In this document: positions 1 through 8,735 of the stretch, piece by piece | Numbering within the stretch: the first letter of the stretch is position 1 | How the letters are laid out: each line of letters starts with the position of its first letter | Assembly (NCBI GenBank): GCA_947625675.1 | Contig: CANQPH010000008.1 | Coordinates: 1 to 64,000 of the forward strand | DNA length: 64,000 nt | Reading direction: 5' to 3' | Origin: an uncultured Acetatifactor sp. | GTDB taxonomy: Bacteria > Bacillota > Clostridia > Lachnospirales > Lachnospiraceae | Program-made: the position numbers and the translations under genes | The notes under the pieces: generated by a model | The model's database searches: none | Told to the model about the DNA's origin: nothing | Seen by the model: only the letters and a program-made list of their open reading frames with translations

Positions 1-19
1 GCATTTGAATTTAGGGGAC

Positions 20-76
20 TTTGTGCGGCAGCACAAATCCCGAGATTGGAAATAGCCGTTCGGCTATTTCCAATCT
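20..76 (-). other. Two tandem hairpins at the 3' end of the SfsA-MutY gene
   Basis: Bases 43-76 form a perfect 16-bp inverted repeat (agattggaaatagccg / cggctatttccaatct, 2-nt gap) that begins in the stop codon of the minus-strand gene. Bases 20-37 form a second 7-bp hairpin (tttgtgc / gcacaaa, loop ggca). Neither is followed by a clear T-run on either strand, so these are more likely mRNA 3'-end stabilising structures or an atypical terminator than a classic intrinsic terminator. Confidence 0.45.
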
Positions 77-1905
77 TATTCCCTCTGAACCGCATCCGCG
101 GTCATTTCTTTCAAAAGCTCATTCTCCCTGCCCAGCCGGATGTTCAAATATCCGGTGTAGGCGGCAAAGGCGGATGGAATGGGATATTTTGCCTGGGTTT
201 CCAGGGCTTCCGCAAAAATCCATTCCTTCGTCTCCTCCGTAGGCTCCCTGGGCGAAAGCTCGTCCACCCGGATCATGTAGGCCTTCATGTGCCACTCCTT
301 GTGGGTGAAAATATGCTTGGCCTCCGGAAGCGGCTGGATCCGCAGCACCCGGATCCCGTTTTTCTCCAGATATTCCGTCACCTCTTCCGCAGTGCGGAAG
401 CCCTCCAGGGAAGGGAACTCATACATTCCGGCCAGCAGTCCCCTGCCGCTGCGCTTGTGCAGAGCCGCCTTGTTCTCATCCCGGATGAGCAGAACGGTCT
501 TTTCCTCCACCTTGCGCCGTTTTTTCTCCGTCTTTACCGGAAAATCCGTTTCCCGGCCCGCCCCATGGGCCAGGCAGATCTCCGAGAGAGGGCAGACGCC
601 GCAGCGGGGAGCGCCGTTCGGCAGGCAGACACAGGCACCGATCTCCATCATGGCCTGATTGAAATCCCCCGGCCTGTCCCGGGGAATGATTTTCCCCAGA
701 TCCGCCTCCACGGAAGACCGAACCTTTCCGTCCTCCACGGACCTTTCCTCCATGCGGATGCGGGAAACCACCCGCAGGACGTTGCCGTCCACGGCGGGAA
801 CCGGCCTGCCGAAGGCGATGGAGGCGATGGCCCCCGCCGTATAGCTTCCGATCCCCTGCAGGGTCAGCAGCTTCTCATATTCATCGGGCATGACGCCCTG
901 ATGCTCCTCCAGGATCTGCCGGGCCGCTTTCTGCAGATTTCGGACCCGATTGTAATATCCCAGACCTTCCCACAGCTTCAGCAATTCCTCTTCCGGTGCC
1001 AGAGCCAGACTCCGAATGTCCGGCAGCCTCTTCATAAACCGTTCAAAATAGGGTTTCACCGCCTCCACCCTGGTCTGCTGAAGCATGATCTCCGACACCC
1101 AGACCCGATAGGGCGAAGGCTCCTCCCTCCAGGGGAGGATGCGGCGGCTGCGGTCATACCATTCCAGCAAAGGGCCTGGAACATCTTCCAGGCAGCCGGG
1201 CCTTCCCTCCGGATGGAGCCGCACCGGCACGGGCCGATGAAGCTCCAGGGAATCCGGCTCCACCAGACAATCGTAGGCCAGGATCCGCACGCCCCTCTCC
1301 ACCGCCGCACACAGGGCCCTGGCAAAAGCCTCATGATGCTCCCTGTTGGGCATGAAATACCGGGGCCCTTCCATCTGTATCACGAAAAGGACGTAACCCT
1401 GGTACCCTTCCCCTTGAGCCTCCACCAGTTCTTCCATGTGCTTGACCGCCCGCTCCGAGGGTGCATCAGGAAAACTGACCGCTCCGTCCTCTTCCAGGGT
1501 GACGCCCTTTACCTCCAGAAAAATTTTTTCCCTGGAGGTCTCGATATAAAAATCAAACCGGGACTTTCCATAAACCGTTTCCGGCCGCAGGAGCTTCAGA
1601 TCCGGGAAAAGTTCCTTTTTCAAAAGCCACTCCGCCGCAGCCCTGTTGGGCGCCTGGGAATCCATGTTGACCAGAAAGCTCCCGGACTCGCCCCGCTTTT
1701 CCACGGCGATCAGGTCGTAAGGAGTCTTCCGATCCGGATTCCCGCTCCGCTCCAGGTACACCTTCGCCCCCGGCCGAAGCAGTTCCCGGCATCTGCCTGT
1801 ATTTTTAACGTGGACCGTTTCCAGTCGTCCTTCCAGCTTCACATGGGCGATGAAGCGATTCGGACGATCCAGGAACTCCGCTTCCACTACCTCTCCGTAT
1901 TTCAT
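76..1905 (-). CDS. SfsA-MutY fusion protein (SfsA nuclease-like domain plus A/G-specific adenine glycosylase)
   Basis: Two complete families are joined in one 609-aa frame. Residues 1-220 match SfsA (start MKYGEVVEAEF, RPNRF, NTGRC, and the PD-(D/E)xK-like stretch FDFYIE...FLEVKG). From about residue 240 it is MutY: E272 in the VSEIMLQQT segment, a helix-hairpin-helix around LQGIGSYTAGAI, catalytic D373 in AVDGN, an iron-sulfur ligand set C-x7-C-x2-C-x5-C, and a C-terminal NUDIX-like domain. MutY removes A mispaired with 8-oxoG; SfsA members are described as DNA-binding or nuclease-like, so the fusion suggests a shared nucleic-acid role (inference). I chose ATG 1905 because SfsA starts there and GAGG lies 8 bases upstream. 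The track start at 1929 would overlap the previous gene. The DUF1653 stop is 5 bases away, so the two are probably co-transcribed. Confidence 0.93.
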   Translation of the reverse strand: MKYGEVVEAEFLDRPNRFIAHVKLEGRLETVHVKNTGRCRELLRPGAKVYLERSGNPDRKTPYDLIAVEKRGESGSFLVNMDSQAPNRAAAEWLLKKELFPDLKLLRPETVYGKSRFDFYIETSREKIFLEVKGVTLEEDGAVSFPDAPSERAVKHMEELVEAQGEGYQGYVLFVIQMEGPRYFMPNREHHEAFARALCAAVERGVRILAYDCLVEPDSLELHRPVPVRLHPEGRPGCLEDVPGPLLEWYDRSRRILPWREEPSPYRVWVSEIMLQQTRVEAVKPYFERFMKRLPDIRSLALAPEEELLKLWEGLGYYNRVRNLQKAARQILEEHQGVMPDEYEKLLTLQGIGSYTAGAIASIAFGRPVPAVDGNVLRVVSRIRMEERSVEDGKVRSSVEADLGKIIPRDRPGDFNQAMMEIGACVCLPNGAPRCGVCPLSEICLAHGAGRETDFPVKTEKKRRKVEEKTVLLIRDENKAALHKRSGRGLLAGMYEFPSLEGFRTAEEVTEYLEKNGIRVLRIQPLPEAKHIFTHKEWHMKAYMIRVDELSPREPTEETKEWIFAEALETQAKYPIPSAFAAYTGYLNIRLGRENELLKEMTADAVQRE

Positions 1906-1910
1906 GGAAC

Positions 1911-2636
1911 CTACCTCAAACGATTGCATTCATAGCGTTCCAGGGTCACGAGACAGGTTTTCAGAGCCTCGTAACGCTCCTCCAGATCTCCCTCGTTCAC
2001 CTCCACGTCACAGGCGATGGCCATGGTCGTGATCATCTCCTGGGTAATGCGATGGTGCAGACCGGCCAGGATGTTCAGCCGTTCCTCATAAGTATCCGCA
2101 TCCAGGAATTCCAACAGCATCGGATCCAGCTGGGGCTCCGGGCCGGACTCCGCTCCGGTTGCTCCGAACGCCTGCGGCGATTCCTGACGGGATCCCACAC
2201 CGGACTTCCCTCCGGACGCTTCGGTTGGCCCGAGCACCTGCGGCGGTTCCTGAAGGGACGCCAGGCCGGACTTCGCTTCGGTTGCTCCGAACGCCTGTGG
2301 CGGCTCCTGTCGAGATCCCACACCGGACTTCCCTCCGGACGCTTCGGCTGCCTGCGGTCGCTCCTGCCAGGCGGCTTCCCTCTCCCGGCGCTGCTTCTCC
2401 CCTTCCGGCCCCTGCAGTTCAAACCGGAATTCCTGCCCCGCATCCGGGTACTTCTCCCGATCCACCCGGTCCAGGAACATGTCCAGGGGGCGGGCGTATA
2501 TTTTGAAATCACCGTACAAGGCCTGGTAAACCACCAGTTTTTCCCCCGTCTCCGTATGTTCCGCAATCCCCACGATCTGGTAAAGGTTTCCCTTGAAATG
2601 CTTATAAATCTCCTGCGCTCTCGGCATAAACGACAT
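1911..2636 (-). CDS. DUF1653 domain protein with repetitive linker
   Basis: Residues 1-60 are a DUF1653 domain (YKHFKGNLYQIVGIAEHTET, then VVYQALYGDFKIYARPLDMF), a small family of unknown function found widely in Firmicutes. The domain normally makes up nearly the whole protein of about 70-100 aa. Here it is followed by a charged stretch, then about 75 residues of imperfect 19-22-aa repeats rich in Gln, Pro, Gly and Ser, then a helical acidic C-terminus of about 70 residues. The start is ATG 2636 with GGAGGG 7 bases upstream; the track start is a TTG two codons earlier. It heads a two-gene unit with the SfsA-MutY gene and has its own promoter after sbcC. Function is unknown. Confidence 0.85.
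   Translation of the reverse strand: MSFMPRAQEIYKHFKGNLYQIVGIAEHTETGEKLVVYQALYGDFKIYARPLDMFLDRVDREKYPDAGQEFRFELQGPEGEKQRREREAAWQERPQAAEASGGKSGVGSRQEPPQAFGATEAKSGLASLQEPPQVLGPTEASGGKSGVGSRQESPQAFGATGAESGPEPQLDPMLLEFLDADTYEERLNILAGLHHRITQEMITTMAIACDVEVNEGDLEERYEALKTCLVTLERYECNRLR
2140..2365 (-). repeat. In-frame minisatellite inside the DUF1653 gene
   Basis: Imperfect tandem copies with a 57-66-nt unit encode variants of EASGGKSGVGSRQEPPQAFGA. Two copies of a stretch of about 45 nt (gatcccacaccggacttccc and onward) near 2190-2240 and 2310-2355 are almost identical, which indicates recent duplication. The frame is preserved throughout. Confidence 0.85.
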
Positions 2637-2656
2637 GGCCAAACCCTCCTTAAGAC

Positions 2657-2685
2657 ATTATACCCATTCTCTTTTAAAATGTCAT
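2657..2685 (-). promoter_or_regulatory. Predicted sigma-A promoter for DUF1653 / SfsA-MutY
   Basis: Read on the minus strand: ATGACA, 17-nt spacer, TATAAT, about 20 bases ahead of the GGAGGG ribosome binding site. It lies in the 84-bp gap after sbcC, so this pair can be transcribed separately from sbcDC. Confidence 0.7.
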
Positions 2686-2726
2686 GAACTTTAGAAAGAA
2701 TTCATGAAATCTTAAGTGATTCCTTT

Positions 2727-5700
2727 TCAATCCGTCACGATCCTCACCTCGCTGGCAAGGCCGCCCCGGCCTTTTTTCTTGGTCACAAGGATCTTTTTGT
2801 CGATGCGTTCCTTCAGCTCGCTCACATGGGAAATGATCCCCACCATGCGGTTCCCCTCGGACAGCCCGTTCAAGGCCTTCATGGCCTGGTTCAAGGCCTC
2901 TTCGTCCAGGGAGCCGAAGCCCTCGTCCACGAACATGGTGTCCAGCCGGATGCCCCCGGCATAAGACTGTATCTCATCGGAAAGGCCCAAGGCCAGACTT
3001 AAGGAAGCCAAAAAAGACTCCCCGCCGGAAAGGGTGCGGATGCTGCGCTCCGAAATATCGCTGGCATGGTCTATCACGTTCAGCTCCAGACCGGCCTTGC
3101 CCCTTTTGTCCTCCCCTTCCTCCTGACGTTTCAGTTCATATTGACCCTGGCTCATCTCCATCAGCCTGACGTTGGCCCGGCGCAGGATTGCGTCAAAATA
3201 AAACATCTGCACGTAGGTCTCCAGATCGATCCGGCGTTTGCCGGTCAGCGTGCCGTTGGCCGTATCGGACAGGGTGCGGATCTTTTGATATTCCGCCTCC
3301 TCCCGAACCAGGCCCTCCTGGCGGTTCTGCACCCTTTGCCGGATCTCCCGGTTTCTCCTGTTATCCGCAAACAGCACCCGGAGACGCTGTTCCTGGACAC
3401 CTTTTTGCTGCTCCAAAAGCTCCAGGGCCGAAGTCGCTTCTTCGATGGAGCCTTCCTCGTCTTCCGCAATCTGGGACCGCAGGAGGGCTATGCCGGACTC
3501 CAATTCCTTTTTCTGATCTTCTATCCGGCAGCAGTTCTCCCGGGCCTCTTCCTCTTCTTGCTCCAACCTCAGGATCCGCCCTTCTTTTTCCGCCATCAGG
3601 GCTGCGTTCTCTTCTCTCCCCCGGTCCCCCAGGCTTTCCTGAAGCTGGGCGGCCTGCCTGCCGCACCCGGCAAGCTCCGTCTGGTTCCGGGTCAGTTCCT
3701 GCTCCAAACCGCTCTGTTCCTGGACCAGGGTTTCCAGTTCCTTCTCCTGCCGGGGGATTTGCTCCTCCAGTCTTTTCTTCTCTGCGAGCTCCGCCTCCTT
3801 CAACCCAAGGGCCTCCTGGATTTCCTTTTGCTTTTGCCGAAGCGTAGAAAGTTCCCGATCCAGCATCTTTCGCTGCTCCTGCTCCGAACAAAGGGAAAAG
3901 GACTCTCCCAGGATCTCTTCCATCCTCCTGCAGATCTTCCGAAAGCCCCCTTCCGCAAGGGCATGACCTTCCCTTTTCTCCTGCAGCAGCTTCTCAACGC
4001 TTTTTTGCCGCTCTCCTTCTTTTTCCAGGAATTTCTCCAGCTGTCCCAACCGTTCCCTGTCCTGTTTGGCCCGATCTTGCCGGGCCTTGAGCTCCCTGGC
4101 CCTGTCCTCCAGTCCCCTCTGCCCATCCTGCACCTCTTCCGGGGAATAAGTGATTTCCTTTTCCATCTCTTCCAGCTGCCGCTTCCATTCTCCGGCCCGG
4201 GCGCTGTGGCCGGCGGCCGTCTCCTGACATTTGGCCGCCTTCTCCCGCTGTCTGTCCACTTCCTCCTTCTCCGGCACCTCTTCCGGCAGACCGGCCAGCT
4301 TCGGATGATGGGAGGAACCGCAGACCGGGCAGGCCTGTCCTTCCGAAAGCCCCCTGGCCAGGAGACCTGCCTGGGCGTCCATAAAACACCTCTCCAGGCC
4401 GTCGCAGATTTCCTTTTCCCTCTGATAAGCCTGAAAAGCTTTCAAATAGGCCTTTTGCTCCCGTTGGTATTCCACTTTGGCGGCCGCCAGCTTCTGCAGC
4501 CGTTCCTGCTGCTTTGCCAGTTCCTTCTTTTCCTGTTCCAGCTGCAGCTCCTGAATTCCCAGCTTCTCCAGGAGCCCGTCCCTCTCCCGCAAAGACTTCG
4601 CTTCCTCTTCATATCGTCCCAAAGCGTCCTGCCCGGCCTCTCTCTGCTCCTGAAGGCGAAACACTTCTGCGGAAAGCCTCCCGCAGTCTTTCAGTCCCGC
4701 CTCCCATTCCTCCCGCTGTCCGGAAAGAAGCTTCTCCCTCTCCTCTTCCCGGTTCCGTTCCAGACACAGGATTTCATAATCTCCAGGTGCGCTTTGCAGT
4801 TCCTCCAGACGGAGCTTGTTCCGGGCGATTTCTCCTTTCCTGGTCTCTCTGTCCGACAGAAGCGCTTCCCTTCGTATTCCCAGGCGACTGATCTCCAGCC
4901 GCTTTTCCCCCGCCTCTTTCAAAAGGCCGTCCAGTTCGGCATATTTCTTTTCTTTTTCCCGAAGCTCCGAAACCTCCTCCTGCAGGGCGCTCCGGCCGGA
5001 CAGGGCCTCTTTTTTCTCCTGCCAGAGCCGCTGGGCCTCTTCCAAAACCGGCTTGACCTCCTCCAGCCGATCCCGGCGGGCGGACAAGGCCTCCCTGCGT
5101 TTCCGGTTCTCCTGCATCTGCAGCAGCCGGGCATTCTGCGCCCCGATCCGCTCGGCCTGCTCATCCAGCTCCCGCTTCGCCCGGGCCTCCTCCGCTTCCC
5201 CTTTTTCCAGCAAGTCCTCCAAGATTTCCAGAGCCCTGACCACCCCGCCTTCAAAGCGGTTCTTTTTCAAGTCCTCCAGTTCCCGGGTCAAAAGAGGATT
5301 CTGGCAGACGATTCCCTGGAGCTCCTGGGCGATGCCGTCTTTCTTCCGCTCATATTCCCGATACCTGGAGTTGGCCTCGTCCTTCAGCCGGTTTTGAAGC
5401 TGCTGATAGATCTCCGTGTGAAAAAGCTGACGCAGGATCTTGCTGCGTTCCTCCGTCTCCGTCAATAAAAGCTTCTGAAAATTGCCCTGGGCGATCATGG
5501 CGATCTGCATGAACTGCTTGTGGTCCAATCCCAGGAGTTCCGTGACGGCCCGGGTCACCTCCGTGGATCTGGTGACGGGACTGCGGCCATCCGGAAAAGA
5601 AAGGGTCGCCTCCCCCTTCTGCAGGGTGCTGCCCGTCCCCCGTTCCTTCTTCCTCTCGTACTCCGGATTCCTGGCCACCACGTAGCTTTTTCCCCCGTGG

Positions 5701-5951
5701 GAGAAGGTCAGTTCCACATAAGTGCGGGTTTCCGGGTCGGCATACTTGCTCCGCAGCATCCCCGGCCTCCGCTCCCCGCCGCTGGTCTCCCCGTACAAGG
5801 CGAAGGTGATGGCGTCAAAAATCGTAGTCTTGCCGGAACCGGTGTCCCCGGTCACCAAGTACAATCCGCTGTCCCCCAGCAGGCGGAAATCGATTTCCGT
5901 CCTCTCCGCATAGGGGCCAAAAGCGCTGATCACCAGCTTCTCCGGTCTCAT
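2727..5951 (-). CDS. sbcC: SbcC, ATPase/coiled-coil subunit of the SbcCD nuclease
   Basis: This is a Rad50-type SMC-like ATPase of 1074 aa that partners SbcD in processing hairpins, palindromes and blocked DNA ends. Walker A is GDTGSGKTT at residues 35-43. Two long Glu/Lys/Arg/Gln-rich coiled coils flank a zinc hook CPVCG near residue 540. The ABC signature LSGGES is near 972 and Walker B with FVDEGFG near 1005. The track start (6008) adds 19 residues of unrelated sequence. The real ATG at 5951 overlaps the sbcD stop as ATGA and has GAGAAGG just upstream, so translation is coupled to sbcD. Length and domain order are normal for the family. Confidence 0.97.
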   Translation of the reverse strand: MRPEKLVISAFGPYAERTEIDFRLLGDSGLYLVTGDTGSGKTTIFDAITFALYGETSGGERRPGMLRSKYADPETRTYVELTFSHGGKSYVVARNPEYERKKERGTGSTLQKGEATLSFPDGRSPVTRSTEVTRAVTELLGLDHKQFMQIAMIAQGNFQKLLLTETEERSKILRQLFHTEIYQQLQNRLKDEANSRYREYERKKDGIAQELQGIVCQNPLLTRELEDLKKNRFEGGVVRALEILEDLLEKGEAEEARAKRELDEQAERIGAQNARLLQMQENRKRREALSARRDRLEEVKPVLEEAQRLWQEKKEALSGRSALQEEVSELREKEKKYAELDGLLKEAGEKRLEISRLGIRREALLSDRETRKGEIARNKLRLEELQSAPGDYEILCLERNREEEREKLLSGQREEWEAGLKDCGRLSAEVFRLQEQREAGQDALGRYEEEAKSLRERDGLLEKLGIQELQLEQEKKELAKQQERLQKLAAAKVEYQREQKAYLKAFQAYQREKEICDGLERCFMDAQAGLLARGLSEGQACPVCGSSHHPKLAGLPEEVPEKEEVDRQREKAAKCQETAAGHSARAGEWKRQLEEMEKEITYSPEEVQDGQRGLEDRARELKARQDRAKQDRERLGQLEKFLEKEGERQKSVEKLLQEKREGHALAEGGFRKICRRMEEILGESFSLCSEQEQRKMLDRELSTLRQKQKEIQEALGLKEAELAEKKRLEEQIPRQEKELETLVQEQSGLEQELTRNQTELAGCGRQAAQLQESLGDRGREENAALMAEKEGRILRLEQEEEEARENCCRIEDQKKELESGIALLRSQIAEDEEGSIEEATSALELLEQQKGVQEQRLRVLFADNRRNREIRQRVQNRQEGLVREEAEYQKIRTLSDTANGTLTGKRRIDLETYVQMFYFDAILRRANVRLMEMSQGQYELKRQEEGEDKRGKAGLELNVIDHASDISERSIRTLSGGESFLASLSLALGLSDEIQSYAGGIRLDTMFVDEGFGSLDEEALNQAMKALNGLSEGNRMVGIISHVSELKERIDKKILVTKKKGRGGLASEVRIVTD

Positions 5952-7081
5952 ACCTTCTCCCCCTCCTTCAGCTCTTTCAGCAGACCCCTCAGGAAAGAGG
6001 CCTGCCATTCCTCCATGGGAGAATTGTTCTGGGTTTCAAAAAACTTCTCGAACAATTCTTCCTCCGTTTTCTCTTCCGGCCTCTCCCCCTGCTCCGTCAG
6101 ACGGTCCTCCCTGGTCCTGGAATTGTCATACTCCAGATGCATCAGGTTGGGATAATTGTTCCGAAGCTTTCTGGCGGCGTCCGGCACCTCCTCTTCGTCC
6201 GTCAGGATCACCTGCACGTAATCCTCTGTCCTGCTTCCCGGCCGGATCCTGGCCGCCTCCAGGTAGCTTCCCCGGATCCTGCGCATCTCCCGCAGGGGAC
6301 GCAGAGGAAGGAATTCCAGCCGGACGTCCCCTTTCTCCCGAAGCTCCACCAGGGTCACGGACTTCTCCTGCTCCGCCTCTGAAAAAGAATATTTCAGCGG
6401 GGAGCCGCAATACCGCAGGGTGCTGCGGCCGATGCTCTGGGGCTTGTGGATATGTCCCAGGGCCACGTAATCAAAAGCATCAAAAAGAGAAGCGTCCACG
6501 TTGTCCATCCCCCCGACGTGGATCTCCTCCGATTCGCTGCGCTGGGCCCCCGTCACCAGCTGGTGGGCCACCAGGACGTTGCGGCAGGAAGGATCCGGCG
6601 CCAGGTGCCCAATGGCGATGCGAACCGCATCCTGATAGCTCTCGATCTCCTCTTCCCCGAAAGCGGCCCGGACAATGGAGGGCTTGAGAAAAGGAAGAAG
6701 ATAAATGCAGACCTCGCCGTAGGCGTCCCGGCAGACGATCTTTTTCACCTTCCCGTCATAAACCGGGGACAAATGGACACCGGCCTTCCCCAGAAGACCG
6801 GCGCCAAAAGCCATGCGTTCCGCAGAGTCATGGTTCCCGCTGACGGCGAACACCTTCACTCCTCTGTCCGCCAGTCCGGTCAGGAAGGCGTCCAGCAGGG
6901 TCACCGCCTCCGCAGAGGGAATGGATTTGTCATAAAGATCCCCCGCCAGGAGGACGCCGTCCGCCCGGCGCTCCTCCGCCAGGGATGAGATCTGATCCAG
7001 GATGAATTTCTGGTCCTCCAGCATGGAAAACTCATATATTTTTTTCCCGATATGCAGATCCGACACATGAAGCAGTTTCAT
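5948..7081 (-). CDS. sbcD: SbcD, metallophosphoesterase nuclease subunit of SbcCD
   Basis: The 377-aa Mre11-type nuclease shows the calcineurin-like motifs in order: DLHIG (D8, H10), GDLYD, GNHDS and GHIHKPQ, which hold the two catalytic metals. With SbcC it forms the nuclease that cleaves hairpins and protein-blocked ends. The start is ATG 7081 with GGAGGAAA 5 bases upstream; the track's 10 extra N-terminal residues precede this site. Its stop overlaps the sbcC start. It is divergent from the small XRE regulator gene, with about 170 bp between them. Confidence 0.96.
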   Translation of the reverse strand: MKLLHVSDLHIGKKIYEFSMLEDQKFILDQISSLAEERRADGVLLAGDLYDKSIPSAEAVTLLDAFLTGLADRGVKVFAVSGNHDSAERMAFGAGLLGKAGVHLSPVYDGKVKKIVCRDAYGEVCIYLLPFLKPSIVRAAFGEEEIESYQDAVRIAIGHLAPDPSCRNVLVAHQLVTGAQRSESEEIHVGGMDNVDASLFDAFDYVALGHIHKPQSIGRSTLRYCGSPLKYSFSEAEQEKSVTLVELREKGDVRLEFLPLRPLREMRRIRGSYLEAARIRPGSRTEDYVQVILTDEEEVPDAARKLRNNYPNLMHLEYDNSRTREDRLTEQGERPEEKTEEELFEKFFETQNNSPMEEWQASFLRGLLKELKEGEKV

Positions 7082-7249
7082 GGAATTTCCTCCCTCATTC
7101 CTCAATTTCACAGGACTCCCGCTCCCATTCTTCAGAATGTACAGGATATAATATGTCTCTTTTTATCTAACAGTTGTATCTTTTCATCTAGTTTATCTGA
7201 CTGACGAAATTAGGTAATATAAAATAAAAGAAAAGAGGTGCCACATAAC
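7082..7249. promoter_or_regulatory. Divergent AT-rich intergenic region sbcD / XRE regulator
   Basis: Four (T/C)ATCT motifs occur at 7164, 7177, 7185 and 7194 in an AT-rich stretch between the two divergent genes. They could be operator half-sites for the adjacent XRE repressor. A TATTAT-type -10 for sbcD is near 7150, but no convincing -35 was found. Confidence 0.3.
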
Positions 7250-7510
7250 ATGCCCCCTACAAAAGAGAAAACTTCTGCGACTTTCAACAATCGCCGCAAA
7301 TTCATTGAATTGGGCTACAACATCGCTTACTACCGCAAACACGCAGGACTGACCCAGGAGCAGCTGGCGGAAGAACTGGGCATCAGCCGCCAGCACATCG
7401 GAGCCATCGAAGCTCCCAACATCATCCGCCCCATCTCTCTGGAACTGCTGTTCAACATTTCCACCGTCCTGGACGTGGAACCGGCCAAACTTCTGACCTT
7501 CCGGGACTGA
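7250..7510 (+). CDS. Small XRE-family HTH transcriptional regulator
   Basis: This 86-aa protein is almost entirely a Cro/C1-type helix-turn-helix: helices around YNIAYYRKHAGLTQEQLAEELGISRQHIGAIEAP, then a C-terminal helix ending in VEPAKLLTF. No sensor domain is visible. ATG 7250 sits 9 bases after an AGAGGTG ribosome binding site; the upstream GTG at 7238 used by the track lies inside that site. It is the only plus-strand gene in the first 31 kb, is divergent from sbcD, and is followed at once by an intrinsic terminator, so it is monocistronic. Its target is unknown; autoregulation or control of sbcDC is plausible from position only. Confidence 0.9.
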   Translation: MPPTKEKTSATFNNRRKFIELGYNIAYYRKHAGLTQEQLAEELGISRQHIGAIEAPNIIRPISLELLFNISTVLDVEPAKLLTFRD

Positions 7511-7530
7511 AGCCCCTCGGGGGCTTTTTC
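7510..7530 (+). terminator. Intrinsic terminator of the XRE gene
   Basis: A 6-bp GC stem (agcccc / ggggct) starts directly after the TGA stop and ends in five T residues on the plus strand. Confidence 0.8.
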
Positions 7531-7754
7531 CCGGGCGGAAGCCTCTCCTGGATCTTCCTCGGACGGAAGCCCCTTGGGGCTTTTTCTCGGCTTTCCCAGA
7601 GGGGATTTCTCCTGGTTTTCCCAGGACGAAATTTCTTCTGGTTTTCCTCGGATGAAACCCCCGGTCTTTCTCCTGGAAAGAAGCTTCCGCCTGAAATTTC
7701 TGCCCCGCAAGGTCTGATCTGCTCCGAAATACAAAGGGAACACTCTGCCCTTTC
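7531..7754. repeat. Degenerate repeat tract between XRE and holA
   Basis: The 220-bp gap holds imperfect repeats of the type cggaagcc / ctcctgg / ttttcc(t/c)cgga, spaced roughly 30-55 bp. No credible gene is present. A weak hairpin aaaggg / cccttt next to the holA stop could end the long operon read on the minus strand. Confidence 0.4.
7567..7585 (+). terminator. Second terminator-like hairpin
   Basis: Stem aagcccc / ggggctt with a T5 run repeats the first terminator about 55 bases downstream. It may be a backup terminator or a product of local duplication. Confidence 0.55.
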
Positions 7755-8735
7755 TCACCCTTCCAAAAGCGACATGATCAGCACCTCGATGCTCATCCCG
7801 TCCTCCATCCGTCCGGTTTTCACCGCTTCCTCCGCTTCCACGCACTTCGTAACGGCTTTTCTCAGATCCGCATTTCGGAACCTTTCCGCCTGGGCCACGT
7901 ATTTTCCCGCGATGTAAGGGGACAGTCCCACCTTCTGACCTATGGCCCTGTTGTCAAAACCGCCCGCCCGAAGCTCCTTGACCTGCAGCAAAAGATTGTA
8001 TTGCCTGGCCAGGAGAAAGAGGATCCGCATGGGCGGCTCCCGCAGAGCCAGGAGATCATAGTACAGGGACAGGGCGGCCTGGGTCTTCCCTTCCGCAATG
8101 GCGTTGATCATGTCGAAAATGTGATTGCCCACCCGAGCGGTACAGATGGCCTCCACGTCCTCTTTCTCCACCACATCCTTGTCCATACAGTAGCTGATCA
8201 GCTTTTCCAGCTCCATATGGATGTTATCCATGTCCGTCCCCGTTCCGCTCAGGAAAAAACGGGCGGTGTCCGCCGTGATCTTTTTGCCTTCCCGTTTCAG
8301 GATCCCGGCGATCCAGCGCAGGAGGGTGTTCTCGTCCTGGGGTGCGAATTCCGCCGCATATCCGCCGGACTGCACCGTCTTGTAAAGCTTGCTGCGCTTG
8401 TCCACCTCGCTCTCCGTAAACACGAAGAAGGTCGTGGCATTGGGGGAAGCCAGGTATTCCGCCATTTTCTCTCCTCCCGCCTTGAAAAGACCGCTGTTTT
8501 CCACGAAGATCACCCGGCGCTCCGCCAAAAAGGGCAGAGTTTCCGCCAGGTCGATGATCTGCGGGACGGAAATATTTTTTCCCTCAAAAAAATGAGTGTT
8601 CATATCATCCCCGTCTTGGCACAGGGCCGCCCTCAGGCGATCCCGGTACTGTCTGCGCAGATATCGCTCTTCCCCATATAACAAATACATCTGTTTGAAA
8701 CTGCCGTTTTTGATATCTTCGTTGATTCGCTGCAA
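7755..8735 (-). CDS. holA: DNA polymerase III delta subunit
   Basis: The 326-aa clamp-loader subunit delta opens the beta sliding clamp during replication. The N-terminus (INEDIKNGSFKQMYLLYGEERYL) and the AAA+-like core with ETLPFLAERRVIFVEN are typical, as is the C-terminal helical collar domain. The start is TTG 8735: GGAGGG lies 7 bases upstream and the family begins exactly here. The gene therefore overlaps the 3' end of comEC by 103 bp in another frame. It is the last gene of the comEA-comEC unit, an arrangement (comEC before holA) also known from other Firmicutes. Confidence 0.95.
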   Translation of the reverse strand: MQRINEDIKNGSFKQMYLLYGEERYLRRQYRDRLRAALCQDGDDMNTHFFEGKNISVPQIIDLAETLPFLAERRVIFVENSGLFKAGGEKMAEYLASPNATTFFVFTESEVDKRSKLYKTVQSGGYAAEFAPQDENTLLRWIAGILKREGKKITADTARFFLSGTGTDMDNIHMELEKLISYCMDKDVVEKEDVEAICTARVGNHIFDMINAIAEGKTQAALSLYYDLLALREPPMRILFLLARQYNLLLQVKELRAGGFDNRAIGQKVGLSPYIAGKYVAQAERFRNADLRKAVTKCVEAEEAVKTGRMEDGMSIEVLIMSLLEG

